Of a DNA stretch of 63,101 nucleotides, positions 10,939-21,522 are shown one piece after another (position 1 is the stretch's first letter; every line of letters starts with the position of its first letter). Source of the DNA: Fragilaria crotonensis (Eukaryota > Bacillariophyta > Fragilariophyceae > Fragilariales > Fragilariaceae); assembly GCA_022925895.1 (NCBI GenBank), contig JAKSYS010000348.1, positions 1-63,101 of the forward strand. The letters run 5' to 3'. The position numbers and the translations under genes were made by a program. A model generated the notes under the pieces. It searched no databases, was not told the origin of the DNA, and saw only the letters and a program-made list of their open reading frames with translations.

Positions 10939-12342
10939 GTGCTTCGCGCTCAAAACTTTTCTTGTGTACCGCAAGCGATGAAACTTGTTCCCACAATTGT
11001 ATACTTCTACAACAGAGTAACTGAAGCCATGAACAACGGAACTGTATCTGACAAATCAGACTCGAATCTTTATATGAGGATGAAGACAGCGGCAGTGGCG
11101 AAGACGAAATTGCCGAATCGTCAAAAGGAGGAAAGCGGCAAAGAGAACATATCGAAGAAGAGGACCATGACAACGAGGAGGCTACGGCACGGTCTAGTAG
11201 CCCGGACCACACATATAACACAAGTGACGGAGAAGAAAATAGTGACCAAGAACGAGAGTGGGATAGGGAGTTGGACAAAATGCTTCTGCCGGGGTGCCGA
11301 GGAATTACATTCGTCCGATGATGACGATGATGATGACGACTATGTTGTTCCTGCAAAACGTGGAAGAACATCGTCAGCAGGAGCTGCGCAGAATTTGGAG
11401 GGGTTGATACGAGTAAGAGGTATGTCAGCAAAAGAATCGTCCATGTCGGAAAAACACCAGGAGAACATTGCAGATAGGGTCACAACTTACGTCAGAAAAC
11501 ATATGTTTCGAGTCGTCAAGTTTATCAGCAATGAACACATGTTTGGTAAGGCTTTCAAGGAGGTGATGGACCACGAGTGTGTGGCAAACCGAGATCGTGT
11601 GAAATTCCAGATGTTATATGAAAGTGTTTTTAACCATGCGTTGAACAGCAAGAGGAGCACATGCGAGCAGGCGGGGAAGAACATCATGATGAGAGAACTA
11701 AAACAATTCAAGGAAGATAGAATGGATGTGTTCTCAATTGATGAATTACAAAAAATGAGGAGAGCAAGTACGGAAAGGGAGAAAAAAGCATTCCTCTGGT
11801 TCTATGGAACATTTCTTGAGTGCGTTTGTGGCCTGAAGCACTGGGGTGTACAAAAGAGTAAGCAATTGGTGTCGCAGGCGACGAGCTCGGCCACAAAACA
11901 CGGCAAGTTGGTGACCATCAGCGACGAGGCTTTCGCTCTCCTTCTCTACGACAACTATATTGAGAAGTGGCTCAAGGCATTTCAGCGAGAGGAACAACTG
12001 CGGCACGAGACCCCACCAGCAGAACCACAACCAAGGAGCGGCGCCGGCAGCAGGGAAAAGTCCAAGAGGGAAAGGGAGAAAGGCAAGTATACTGCGCAAA
12101 AAACAGGCCACTGCAAGTATGGTGGATGGAGCCGCGAAGGAATGGCAAGGTACAACGAATTCTATCACTTGGTGAAGGCTGATCGCACGTGTGAACAAGC
12201 CATGGATATGGAGCGTGAACTGCTCAATCACTGCATTGCACTGAAAAGGAGAGGAACAAATGGTGAAGGAAGTCGAGACACCTCCGATGGAGAGCAGGCA
12301 GAAGCATTAGAACCAGTGGAAGCATGTTGGGATTTGGAATAA
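10939..12342 (+). CDS. third protein of the CACTA element, TnpA-like by position, family not recognised
   Basis: This is an open frame of 467 residues, all between the transposon ends. The annotated start may be too far upstream, since a later Met such as that at 10978 is equally possible. Residues 40-100 are rich in Lys/Arg, followed by a run of eight Asp near residue 127 and P-A-K-R-G-R, which could be a nuclear signal. The middle is predicted helical. A basic segment (about residues 370-390) precedes G-H-C-K-Y-G-G-W-S, a compact motif that looks DNA- or metal-binding. Plant CACTA elements encode a second DNA-binding protein (TnpA) beside the transposase, so such a role is plausible, but no homology was established. 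Unlike the transposase, the frame is intact. Confidence 0.6.
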   Translation: MLRAQNFSCVPQAMKLVPTIVYFYNRVTEAMNNGTVSDKSDSNLYMRMKTAAVAKTKLPNRQKEESGKENISKKRTMTTRRLRHGLVARTTHITQVTEKKIVTKNESGIGSWTKCFCRGAEELHSSDDDDDDDDYVVPAKRGRTSSAGAAQNLEGLIRVRGMSAKESSMSEKHQENIADRVTTYVRKHMFRVVKFISNEHMFGKAFKEVMDHECVANRDRVKFQMLYESVFNHALNSKRSTCEQAGKNIMMRELKQFKEDRMDVFSIDELQKMRRASTEREKKAFLWFYGTFLECVCGLKHWGVQKSKQLVSQATSSATKHGKLVTISDEAFALLLYDNYIEKWLKAFQREEQLRHETPPAEPQPRSGAGSREKSKREREKGKYTAQKTGHCKYGGWSREGMARYNEFYHLVKADRTCEQAMDMERELLNHCIALKRRGTNGEGSRDTSDGEQAEALEPVEACWDLE

Positions 12343-12953
12343 CAACGCAATTTATTGAGGTGCACAATTATTATGATCATCACCATAACATTCTGAAACG
12401 AAACCGCAACGAGTGATTACTCCACTTTTGAATGTGGAGATGTCGACATGCAGCGTCATTGTTAAACATAGAAACTTAAACTATACACATATTGTTGTCA
12501 AGCAATCAATATTTCAAGCTAGTAAGCAACGTTTAACAACGACTCTGCACAATTTAAAGAATTTCATTTCATCAGATAAAGTTATAGCATTTATCTTTTA
12601 TTGTTATAAATGACTATAATATGGTGACAAATACCCATTTAAATTGATTTATTCAATTTACATTGTGATTTAAATTTACTGTATAACGTTGCTTAAAACC
12701 AAAAAAGCCATGTAAACCAATTTAAAAGTTTAAAACACAAAAAATTGTAATTACAATCGACAAATCTTGTTCTATTTTGTTTTTTGTTTTGATGTTTGTT
12801 GAGTATTTGCTTAAAGGTGTAGTATGATACTAAACTGTGAAATATAACTTTAAAATGTTAGTGATAAATATTTTATATTCATTAATACCCGTCCACTAAC
12901 CATATGTATTGAATCCATTTTATTTTTTAAAAGTCACCATATACCACCTTGTG
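12343..12953. other. right subterminal region of the CACTA element
   Basis: About 600 very A+T-rich bases run to the terminal repeat CCACCTTGTG. No reading frame is credible here. Confidence 0.5.
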
Positions 12954-12955
12954 AT

Positions 12956-14535
12956 GTTGACGCTGCCCAACCAGCCCCCGCCGACGCCGGCGTCCACTAT
13001 GCTTTCCACGGAAACGCGTTCAATCCCGACACGGGCCGACTTGCAGAATACCGGGAGCTTAGCCATTGCAGTGAGGGACCGCTCTGGCAACAGTCCAACG
13101 CCGAAGAAATAGGGCGCCTCGCCCAAGGCTACGGCGACGTCAAAGGCACAAACACCATGTACTTCATTCCGGTCACCGCCATCCCAGCCGATCGCAAAGC
13201 TACTTATTTACGCGTTGTTGTCGCGTCGCGCCCCGAAAAGGTAAACCCCCGTCGCGTACGGTGGACCGTCGGCGGTGACAAGGTTGATTATCCCTTTGAC
13301 GTGAGCACGAAGACCGCCGATTTGACAACTGCCAAGTTGTTGTTCAACAGCGTCTTGTCAACTCCCAACGCCAAATTCATGGCGACCGATCTCAAAGATT
13401 TCTACCTTGGCACTCCCATGGAGCGCTACGAATACATGCGTATTCCCATCGGCTTGATTCCCGACGTCATCATTGAGTTGTACAACTTGCTGCCGTTAGT
13501 CCACAACGGCCATGTCTTCGTCGAAATTCGACGCGGCATGTATGGCCTCCCACAGGCCGGCCGCCCGCCAACGACCAACTCATCGTTATGGCACCCCATG
13601 GCTATCACCCTGTCGCGCTCACGCCCGGCTTATGGAAACACTCGTCGCGCGACATCGTGTTCAGCCTCGTTGTCGACGATTTCGCATCCGATACACGTCG
13701 CAGGCCGACGCCGATCATTTGATTACCACACTGAACGCCATTATCAAGTCAGCGTCGATTGGACGGGCACACGTTATTGCGGCCTCACCCTCACGTGGGA
13801 CTATGTCCGCCGCACCTGCGACCTGTCCATGCCAGGCTACATTGCCCGCGCACTGCAACGATTCCAGCACGTTGCCCCACCGAAACCGGAACATTCTCCA
13901 CACCCATGGCAACGGCCAACGTATGGCGCCAAAACCCAGTTTGCCCCAGAGCCTGATACCGCTGTCGCGCTCGATGCAACGGACAAGACTCGAATTTCGA
14001 GGTGCTCGGCACGTTACTGTATTATGCCCGAGCAGTTGATTCCACGTTACTCACCGCTATTGGCGAATTGGCAACGGAGCAAGCCGGCGGTACCAAAACC
14101 ACGATGGACAAGCTCGCACAGCTGCTTAACTACTGTGCAACGCATCCCGATGCGACCGTTCGTTTCACTGCTAGCGACATGTTGCTTGCCATCGAAAGTG
14201 ACGCCTCCTACCTCTCGTCGTCAAGCCCGATCCCGCGCAGCGTACTTTACCTGACAAACAAAACCACAGCGCGCAACGCCGGTTTCAAACCTAACGGCGC
14301 TGTCCACGCCTTATGTCAAATAATGCGTGAAGTCCGTCCAGCGCCGCCGAAGCTGAACTTGGGGCGTTATTTCACAATGGCAAGGAAGCATGCCCCTGCG
14401 CATCGCTCCGACGAAATGGGGCATCCCCAACCGGCGACGCCCATGGCCACCGACAACAGTACCGCCAGCGGCATCGCCACTGACACTGTCAAGCAAAAAC
14501 GCTCCAAAGCCGTCGACATGCGTTTCTATTGATCC
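12956..14535 (+). pseudogene. copia pol, 3' part: reverse transcriptase and RNase H, frameshifted
   Basis: The frame continues from the codon at 3634-3636 across the CACTA insertion and is open to about 13560, covering F-N-P-D-T-G, A-E-Y-R-E-L, M-A-T-D-L-K-D-F-Y-L-G and G-M-Y-G-L-P-Q-A-G. After a frameshift the RT active site V-V-D-D is at 13669-13680. Further frames contain the thumb/connection segment (near 13740-13850) and the RNase H start E-S-D-A-S-Y-L (about 14190). The enzyme would copy element RNA into DNA. Several frame breaks make it inactive as written. Confidence 0.85.
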
Positions 14536-14759
14536 GCGATCGCGTCCGCCAAGGCCAATTTCAAATTTATTGGCGCAAAGGCACACGAACCGCGCCGACT
14601 ATTTCTCCAAACATCATCCGGCCTCCCATCATCAGGCCATTCGTTCTACGTACTTATACTCGGCCACGAATCCGACAAAGAACTATTTTGATTGCCTTGC
14701 CGATACCGAGCTTCCGCCCACGGCACTGGCACTCCATACTGTGGACCCTGGTGAGGGTG

Positions 14760-14899
14760 TGTTATTATACCCGGGCACCCCGCAGTTGGGTAACCCGGAA
14801 GGTCATAGCATTCCAATGACCGAGCCCAGGTCCACTCAAATATCGAGTCAATCATAATTTATGTAGCTCATCGTTTTAACGACATCTACCTCTTTAACA
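14760..14899 (+). repeat. 3' LTR of the copia element
   Basis: Identical to 79-218 over all 140 bases. It is preceded by the purine tract at 14750-14759 and followed by the target duplication GTTAT (14900-14904). Confidence 0.95.
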
Positions 14900-14904
14900 G
14901 TTAT

Positions 14905-15720
14905 GCGTGTAGTCGGGTTTGGACGTTCTGGCACTCCTCCAGTTTTATAGTGCGCAAATCTGACGTCCATCACTTTGAACACAGTAAATGTTCTGCAGAC
15001 TCGCCACTTAAGTGTGTACTCCGCAGTACAAAGTTACGTACATTAGTACTGTCTATGGGCGTGTATGCTAAAAGACTTCACAAACATTTAGAAGAAAGAC
15101 TTGATCTTACTATTTGTCGCTGTCGCATGCTCTAGCAATGGTACACCTATCACAAAGGAGTACCAGATGCACGTCTTGACAGCGTGGACTCTCGTCAATG
15201 ATAAATCAATGAGGACACTATGAAAGCATAGGAGGCACACTTTTTCGGATTTTATTGTCCTTCGCTTACGTGTGATCGTGATCCGAACATTAATTTGTAC
15301 TGGGAGTCTCTAGTTTTCGTCCTAATGAGTAGCAACATTGAAAACAACTCCGTTTGCCCTCCTTACTTTGTGCATCTGATTCCATTCTCCGGTACGACTA
15401 CTATGCCACATTATGACTTAATTACAATCGTAAACAAAATTCGGTACGCATTTGTCGCATCTGGAAAGAATTCTACGAACAAAACGACACTGTCATAAGA
15501 AATCGAAAAGTCATACCAGATTATTTATCTTCTATCGGAACCTGCCTCGTCTACATTCCGACTTGAATCTCCAATTGGGACGTTGATCGGACCCGCAATC
15601 GCATGACCTCTAATTGCGCAAGAAGAACATCAACAACGATGGTTGTATCAAGATACAGAGGAATTAAAAGTGCAATTGCCAAGAAGATTCGTGAACTATC
15701 GGGAAATATGGCTACCTCTG
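14905..15720. other. intergenic sequence without a recognised gene
   Basis: About 800 bases follow the copia element. Only short unconvincing frames occur and no repeat ends were found. Confidence 0.4.
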
Positions 15721-16150
15721 TTGTCGATCTTGGTGAGTGTGAGATCAATTGATTCGCAAGTTTCAAGGAGGCAACCCTGCCAACTTTCCGATCAAGCGAC
15801 GCCCAGTTGCGAGTTGTGCATCGCATCGGTAGAGATGGGAAGGTGCTGGGATGCCATCACGTGTGATGATAAAGGCAATCGTGGTAACGAATAGCGACCT
15901 TCAGAAAGCCCCAAAGTCATGTGGCACCACAGTGGGACACTTCTGGTCGCACCATACTACCGGAAGGGTGCCTCGGAATGAGCATACAGCCTGCTGACAT
16001 AGCTCTTTGACTTCGTCATGACTTCGTCATGCAGTAAATGGGTTTTCAGCTTCAGTGTCAGCATTTCGGATGGATTGGATATGTGTACTGGCCTGAAGCT
16101 CAGAAATCAACGTCTTGCGCTTCTGACGCCAAGCCCTAGCAGTGCCGAGT
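15720..16150 (-). pseudogene. decayed bZIP gene, relative of the copy at 19.7-20.3 kb
   Basis: The minus strand matches the bZIP copy at 19671-20329 in order. A segment around 15780-15860 (gatcaagcgacg, gatgccatcacg) matches 19710-19795. A segment around 15995-16110 (agctctttgacttcgt, ttttcagctt, agctcagaaatcaac) matches the zipper-coding part at 19935-20030. All frames are closed by stops and indels, and the basic region is lost. Confidence 0.6.
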
Positions 16151-16375
16151 TTTTCTAGAATTCTTCATTTTCTTCGTGGTTGCAGCAATTTCCTGGTCCG
16201 TATCGTCTGTGGTTTCCCCACCATCTCATGTGCAGGTGCGTTTTGCAATCAAGGCTGGCTTCCTGGAAGGTCCGGCCAAAGCACATTTCCGCGCACGCCG
16301 ACTTCAAAATACATGTGCTGCGATATTTGTAGCTTTTGCAGACAATGCAAACGAGACGGAAAGGTTTTCTGATGC

Positions 16376-16690
16376 GAAGTGGAAATCCACTTCAGTGAAG
16401 TGGAATTCAATTCGGTAGTGGAATTTCACTTTCGGGGAAGTGGAATTCCACTAGGGGGAGTGGAATTCCACTTAGGGAAGCGGAATCTACCACCCGAAGT
16501 GAAATGCAATGTTCCCAAAATGAATTCATACTGAATTGTGTAGGCGTCACGTGTGTCCATCGCATTGTGAGGAAGTGGAATTCCACTTCGCAAGTGAAAA
16601 TCCACTTCGGTGAAGTGGAATTCCACTTCGGGTAAGTGGAATTTCACTTTGGAGAAGTGGAATTTCACTTAGGGGAAGTGGAATTTCACT
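16376..16690. repeat. palindromic minisatellite (GTGGAATTCCAC units)
   Basis: Roughly ten units of 21-22 bp are built on the perfect palindrome aagtggaattccactt. They are interrupted by about 70 unrelated bases near 16500-16570. Each unit can form a small hairpin and contains GAATTC or the variant GAATTTC. Frames across it are repeat artefacts. Confidence 0.85.
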
Positions 16691-16927
16691 GACTAGGATC
16701 CACATGATAAACGCGCCGGCCTTGCTTTTTATCAGTTGAAAATGACATAACGTGGAAGCGAGACTCTTACTATGAGGTGTCACGTGTTCTCGTTTTTTCC
16801 TCGATTCCGACGGTGCGGCCGGACCTTCCTGTTGATTTCCTCGTTCCTTCATGTTCCACGCGAATGGCTCTTAACTCCCTTGCGGGCATAGATTGCTCGC
16901 AGCCACCGTTTAGTCGCAGACGGGAGC

Positions 16928-17715
16928 CCGTGTATGTCCCCTAATCGAGCCGGCCATCACCTGCAGTATTGTACGGGAGTACTGAGTTCTACTTACTACT
17001 GTTACACTGTACGGTATTTCTGTCCTCAGAGGAGCATTCAGTAAGGAGTGGAGTATACACCAGCGTCTCTATCTGGCAACTCTACGAGGAGATGGCGACT
17101 TGGACTCTGTCATTTCCACTTGGCAAGCCAATCTAATTCAACTCATCTGGGAACAGTGGTATCATCTCTGGAAACAAAGGAACGGCGAAGTGCACGGGAG
17201 TGATGAGAAAACTCGTATGGAAGCTGAAAAACGCGAGGTGCAACGGCATTTAGAGGAGATCTACAGCCAACGATCGATGTATGAGACCCATGTCCAGGAG
17301 TTGTTACATCGCGAGCTCGAAGATCATGATCAACATTCATTAGCTGTCACTAAGAACTGGCTGTTGAGTAACGCGCCAATCTTCCGGGAGAGTTATCGTC
17401 GAGTCAAACGGAAAGCGGTCACTGGAATGCGGTCCATCCGAGAGTATTTTACCGCAAGATAGGAGGGTCCAGTAGGTGAGAAAGCGACGGTAGCTACTAC
17501 ACCCACCAGTGTAGTGCCTACCCGTACGAGCCGCATGTCCCTATGGGGGGCATAGTGGAAGTACGTTAAATAGATTTCAAGGTTTTTTTTTTTTGTCCTC
17601 AGAGGAGCAGTCTGAGATTTGTAGGTTAAGTTGATGTGTAACTTAATTTGCAATATAATTTATGGAGTCGATTTTTTTAGAAAAGCTCGATCGGCTCGAT
17701 TAGGGACATACACGG
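16928..17715. mobile_element. MITE-like TIR repeat, copy 1, split by a LINE fragment
   Basis: The ends are inverted: ccgtgtatgtcccctaatcg at 16928 and its approximate complement ending at 17715. Without the LINE insert (17037-17593 plus one target duplication) the sequence is about 215 bp and matches the unbroken copy at 28455-28676 in inverted orientation. No target duplication of the MITE itself was found. Confidence 0.75.
17037..17593 (+). mobile_element. 5'-truncated LINE, 3' end only
   Basis: The insert is flanked by the 16-bp duplication tgtcctcagaggagca (17021-17036 and 17594-17609) and ends in a run of about 12 T on its sense strand. The frame 17100-17462 (120 residues: W-Q-A-N-L-I-Q-L-I-W-E, then W-K-Q-R-N-G-E-V-H-G) matches the extreme C-terminus of the large LINE at 51.3-60.0 kb. 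The 5' truncation is the usual result of incomplete target-primed reverse transcription. It sits inside the TIR repeat 16928-17715. Confidence 0.9.
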
Positions 17716-17791
17716 CCTCTCGCGGCTTGTGCATGAAGGTCTGTTTGCGTTCTGCCAAGGAGGAATCTTCATGAAACTTGTCATTGATAAC

Positions 17792-18417
17792 CAGGCCTCT
17801 TCCCACTAGTACAATCGCCTTTAAAATAGTACACTGGTGTACTAGTTTGAGCCTTCCAAAGTGTACTATTTTAAAGATGTGTACAATTCTACGTGCTTGG
17901 TACAAGGGTATACGTTCTCCTGTATTCTGCAGGAATTGGGTGGAATGTATCTCAATCTCACACAAAACTGTAGCTACCCTGAAAGGAAGATGATGAACTC
18001 ATCCTCACAACAAAGTATCCAGTTCAGTTTTGATCAACTCAGCTGCTCGAACCGGCTTTGTTTCGCCATAGGTGCTACTCTACCAGGTACTGGTAGCTAT
18101 TTGCGTGAGATGAACTAATTGATTTTTGCAGCAGGTTTGCAAACTTATGTGAAACATTCTCACATTTCTGGATAGCTGGTTATCTGTTCTAAGCTATACT
18201 TTCATTTTTACAAAGGGGCTCACAAAGATTGGTTGTGAAATAGGCAATGCTTTACCATTCATGGTCCAGTTTTTGGTGCAAACGTAGACTTCTACACAAG
18301 TAGCTTTCTACACAACCTGGTACAGGTGTACTAATTGTACTATTATAAGGTCCAAAAAGTGTACTATTTTTGCCAAAATAGTACAAATAGGACAGTGTAC
18401 TAGTTGGAAGAGGCCTG
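17792..18417. mobile_element. hAT-type MITE
   Basis: The 626-bp element begins CAGGCCTCTTCCCACTAGTA (17792) and ends with the complement of CAGGCCTCTTCCAACTAGTA (18417). It is flanked by a perfect 8-bp duplication TTGATAAC (17784-17791 and 18418-18425). CAG termini and an 8-bp duplication with T at position 2 and A at position 7 are typical of hAT elements. It has no coding capacity, and internal gtgtacta motifs recur near both ends. Confidence 0.9.
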
Positions 18418-18721
18418 TTGATAACTAATTAATTTCTCAAGGATTCCAAGGAATCGCTCACATCCAGCCACTTCGTATTCTGAACTCAATTCATTTTTAT
18501 GATTACTTTCTACTTCCATGACAGAGATTCCCTCACATCATAAACTGTATTCTGTATTCTGTACTCTGGTACTTGGTACTGTACTGAGGTACTCCGGATC
18601 CGGAGTAGTCTACTCGCTACTGTCAATACCGGTAGTCGATAATGCAGATATCATAGGGGATTTAAATTAGACATGAAGACATGGTGATTTGTATGATTGA
18701 TGATGTATCCAACTGGCCCTG

Positions 18722-19557
18722 CACTACAGAACATTCGGCCTCTGGAGAGGTGGACAAGTGACTGGTTATGTGCCGCAACTTTATATAAAAAATGTCCCTT
18801 GTTTAACTTTCAATCAACGCCTTTCACCGTATGTATTTATATAATGACGAAGACAGCATCGAGTTTTTTAGATCAGACGTTAAATTTTTTTCTTGCTCTT
18901 CTTTCGTGAATTTACTTGTACTGGAGTGCCCCAGTATTTATGCTTCGTGTTGACGTCGCGAGAGATGTTGTGTGTCACCATGCCATCATCCCTAAAATGC
19001 CCTCCACAATCTTTCTTCAAGCAACAACAAGAGAAACGTTGACTATAACATTATCAAGTGTAACATTATACAAGTTATTTGACTGCTGATTATCCGTGTA
19101 AATTGTGTTTTGGACGCATGACAATGAGATTGTTGTCGGTCCAAAGCAACATCGTGTGTTCACAACACGGTGTTTCACAACGTGCCTGAACGCGAGTTTT
19201 GAAGATAAGATTTTCTTCTGTAGAAGTCTACGTCGGAATCAGTACAGGTATTTTTTGCATGCCACGTGGAAGTCGATGATCATGCTCAAAGTCGACGATC
19301 TTGAAAATCGAAAGTTCGATGCGAACGTGCAACCCATGAGACCTACATATACAGTACAAGGAAGTCAAAGTTGCACGATCTCATCGTCGTTTCAGGAATT
19401 GGTGAAGTTATTGAGTAAAAACCATCCAAAAAAGCCGTTAAGGACTCTGAAATAAAGAATGATTTATATACTTGCATAAACGCCGATAGTAAAACGGCGG
19501 AAAACGTCAATCCGTGTTCACTTGTCCACTGCTCCAGAGGCCGAATGTTCTGTAGTG
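18722..19557. mobile_element. CACTA-type non-autonomous element
   Basis: Inverted ends of about 38 bp start CACTACAGAACATTCGGCCT at 18722 and on the complement at 19557, with very few mismatches. The CACTA start is diagnostic of the EnSpm/CACTA superfamily. The 836-bp interior has only a 116-residue frame (19105-19455) with no recognisable family. A clear target duplication was not found. Its ends differ from those of the CACTA element at 3637-12953. Confidence 0.8.
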
Positions 19558-19670
19558 AACAGATCTCGGTTCGAATTTGTCTGAATGAGAACAGTCGGTA
19601 ATTCTGAGTGCCTTGCTAAAGCTCATTTCGATAGTTGGGATTTATTCACTCATTTCTCAGTTGGCTTCGG

Positions 19671-20329
19671 TCAATAGATTCCCAAGTAATTAGGAGGCGC
19701 GCCAGCCAACGATCCGACCAAGCGTCGTCTCGCAAGTAGTGATATCACATCTCTAGATATGGGAGCATGCTGAGATGCCATCACGCGAGCCAATAAATGA
19801 GGTGACATGTTCGTGTGGCGTTCGGGGAGAGTTGTACAAACGGCACCAGGGATGGCAATTCCCAGCATCATATCGCTGTTGTGCGGCTCAAGTGCGGGCG
19901 AATGCCTCAAGAGAAGTTCCCGCACCTGCTCACGAAGCTCTTTGACTTCGTTCCGAAGCGCCTTGTTTTCAGCTTCCATCGCAGCGTTTCGTTCGGACTG
20001 GTGATGTACACTGGATTGCAGCTCAGAAATCATTTTCGACGTAGATACGACGCGGCGGAGCCGCGATTGGCAAGGATTCGTTTCATCTTCCTCTCGCCCT
20101 CCGTCATTTCATGGTCATCATCCTCATCTTCCGTAGTGTCTGTATCGAGAATTGAGATTGGCTGGGTGGAATCGGTCTCCTGCAGCTCTGAGCTTTTCAC
20201 CAAAGCAAGCGTGGGTGCGTCCGAGTTGCTGTCGGCATGGTGCGTCGTGTCGATACAACGCTGCATCTTGCAAAATTCAGGATTGTGTCCCAGCCTGTAA
20301 TTGGAAAACGAAACCTGCGGCATTTCCAT
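19671..20329 (-). pseudogene. bZIP transcription factor with a one-base frameshift in the basic region/zipper junction
   Basis: The start ATG at 20329 opens a 99-residue frame. It has an acidic N-terminal part (T-E-D-E-D-D-D) and the basic region K-R-I-L-A-N-R-G-S-A-A-S-Y-L-R-R-K, then TGA. The leucine zipper continues at once in another frame (20033-19671): heptads L-Q-M-L-L-L with E-A-E-N-K-A-L and V-K-E-L-R-E-Q-V. One missing base between them explains the break. The basic region is also one residue shorter than in the copy at 21.5 kb (A-A-S against A-R-L-S). bZIPs bind DNA as dimers in the nucleus; this copy cannot as written. Confidence 0.75.
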
Positions 20330-21356
20330 TTCGCTCTGTGCAGTCTTCTGTTGCCGGATGATTTTATAGTTCTGCTGTTTTGCTCTGTAATCGGAGAATT
20401 TGGATGTCGTCTTGAAGTTTTGTTATCGAAGAACTGGTACTTGTTATGCCAGTATATCTTGAACTTCATTCAACGTAGAACGTTGGACCAGAAGTCATTC
20501 AGCACTGATTTGCTAAGTATGAATCGATTCGAATTCTCATTTTGCCGTGAAGGGCATGCCAACTTTCGATGTTCCAACGACCCCATTGCACCAAGTACCG
20601 GATTGCGTGGCTCTCAGGCTCTGGTCTAATTAATTGAAGGAATCAAATGTCTGGGACGAACCCGCAAATGTTGACGATGCCCCAATGGGAGCAATTTCTG
20701 AAAAAATTCTGTGCCAGACGTCTTGTCCCTTTCGTTCGTTGCTGTTTACGGCATAATGGTGATTTTCAAGTGAAAACTTCGAACTTGCTGACTCGAGTTT
20801 TTGACCTCGCTTCGAGAATTAACGAGGAGATTTTACACGAGGTGGCTATTTCGCCGATTCGTATGTGACTTGAGGAAAAACACTCGTCACGAACTAGTTG
20901 TAATCTAGTTGGCTGTGATGTTAAGATAATATGAGATCTTCTTCGTCACCATGGTGTCACTTCTTGCGATGAAGGTCTCAAGAGCATTCAACCGCGGACA
21001 GCAAGCAAATACTGAACATTTGGGATGATAAAAAAATGATCTTTAACGCGAGGTTTGTCCCGGCTGTGTCATCCATTGAACTTATCCGATGCAGAACAGA
21101 TAACAAAAATTAGTATTAACTACAGAAAAGTCGTGATCGACAAGTAAAACCGAAACGTAGGACCACGTCATGAAGTCTAACCAGCAAAATGTGGCATTCG
21201 CCGTATCACCAAGGGCAGACTTCGTTCACACTGATCGTGTGGAGGGTGCGGCGGAGGATGGAGTCTCAGTAGAGTCTCCAGGTCCATTCGAGCCCTCGCA
21301 ACTTGTTGGGAGGCAGCGTCGCTAAGTTGCAGTCCCGGAGTGTGGAAGGAACAGCA
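20330..21356. other. intergenic sequence between two bZIP genes
   Basis: About 1 kb holds only weak frames, the longest being 20647-20868 on the plus strand (73 residues, no known family). It probably contains the 5' region of the 19.7-20.3 kb bZIP. Confidence 0.4.
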
Positions 21357-21522
21357 TCAGGAGGTAAAAAGGAGAAGCACCTTGATAGTACGACGCCACA
21401 CTGCTGAGATTCTGATTGATTGCTCGTTCCGTAACAGTTGCAGTTCCAACGGTGATATCAGACCAGCGCCGGCAAGTCTTTGATGAAGCAGAGCAGAGTG
21501 CGATGGAAAAGCTGCTGGTGGG

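Larger units (their letters stand above)
3637..12953 (+). mobile_element. CACTA/Plavaka-like (CMC) DNA transposon nested in copia pol
   Basis: The ends are perfect 10-bp inverted repeats CACAAGGTGG (3637-3646 and its complement at 12944-12953), continuing imperfectly for about ten more bases. They begin with CAC as in CMC elements. The dinucleotide AT flanks both ends (3635-3636 and 12954-12955), a plausible 2-bp target duplication. Deleting 3637-12955 joins codon H (3634-3636) to V-D-A-A-Q (from 12956) with the copia frame unbroken to 14254. The interior holds a plus-strand transposase (4148-7502), a minus-strand dioxygenase-like gene (about 7798-9894) and a plus-strand third ORF (10939-12342). 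Confidence 0.9.
79..14899 (+). mobile_element. copia-type LTR retrotransposon, interrupted by a nested CACTA element
   Basis: Two identical 140-bp LTRs (79-218 and 14760-14899) begin TG and end CA and are flanked by the 5-bp duplication GTTAT (74-78 and 14900-14904). A purine-rich tract, ggtgagggtg (14750-14759), lies directly before the 3' LTR. The domain order gag, protease, integrase, RT, RNase H is that of Ty1/copia elements. Without the nested insert (3637-12953 plus one AT) the element is about 5.5 kb, a normal copia length. The coding part has many frameshifts although the LTRs are identical. Confidence 0.95.

Noticed and set aside
16426-16852. Minus-strand frames with repeated V-E-F-H and P-L patterns
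   Set aside because: They are translations of the palindromic minisatellite.
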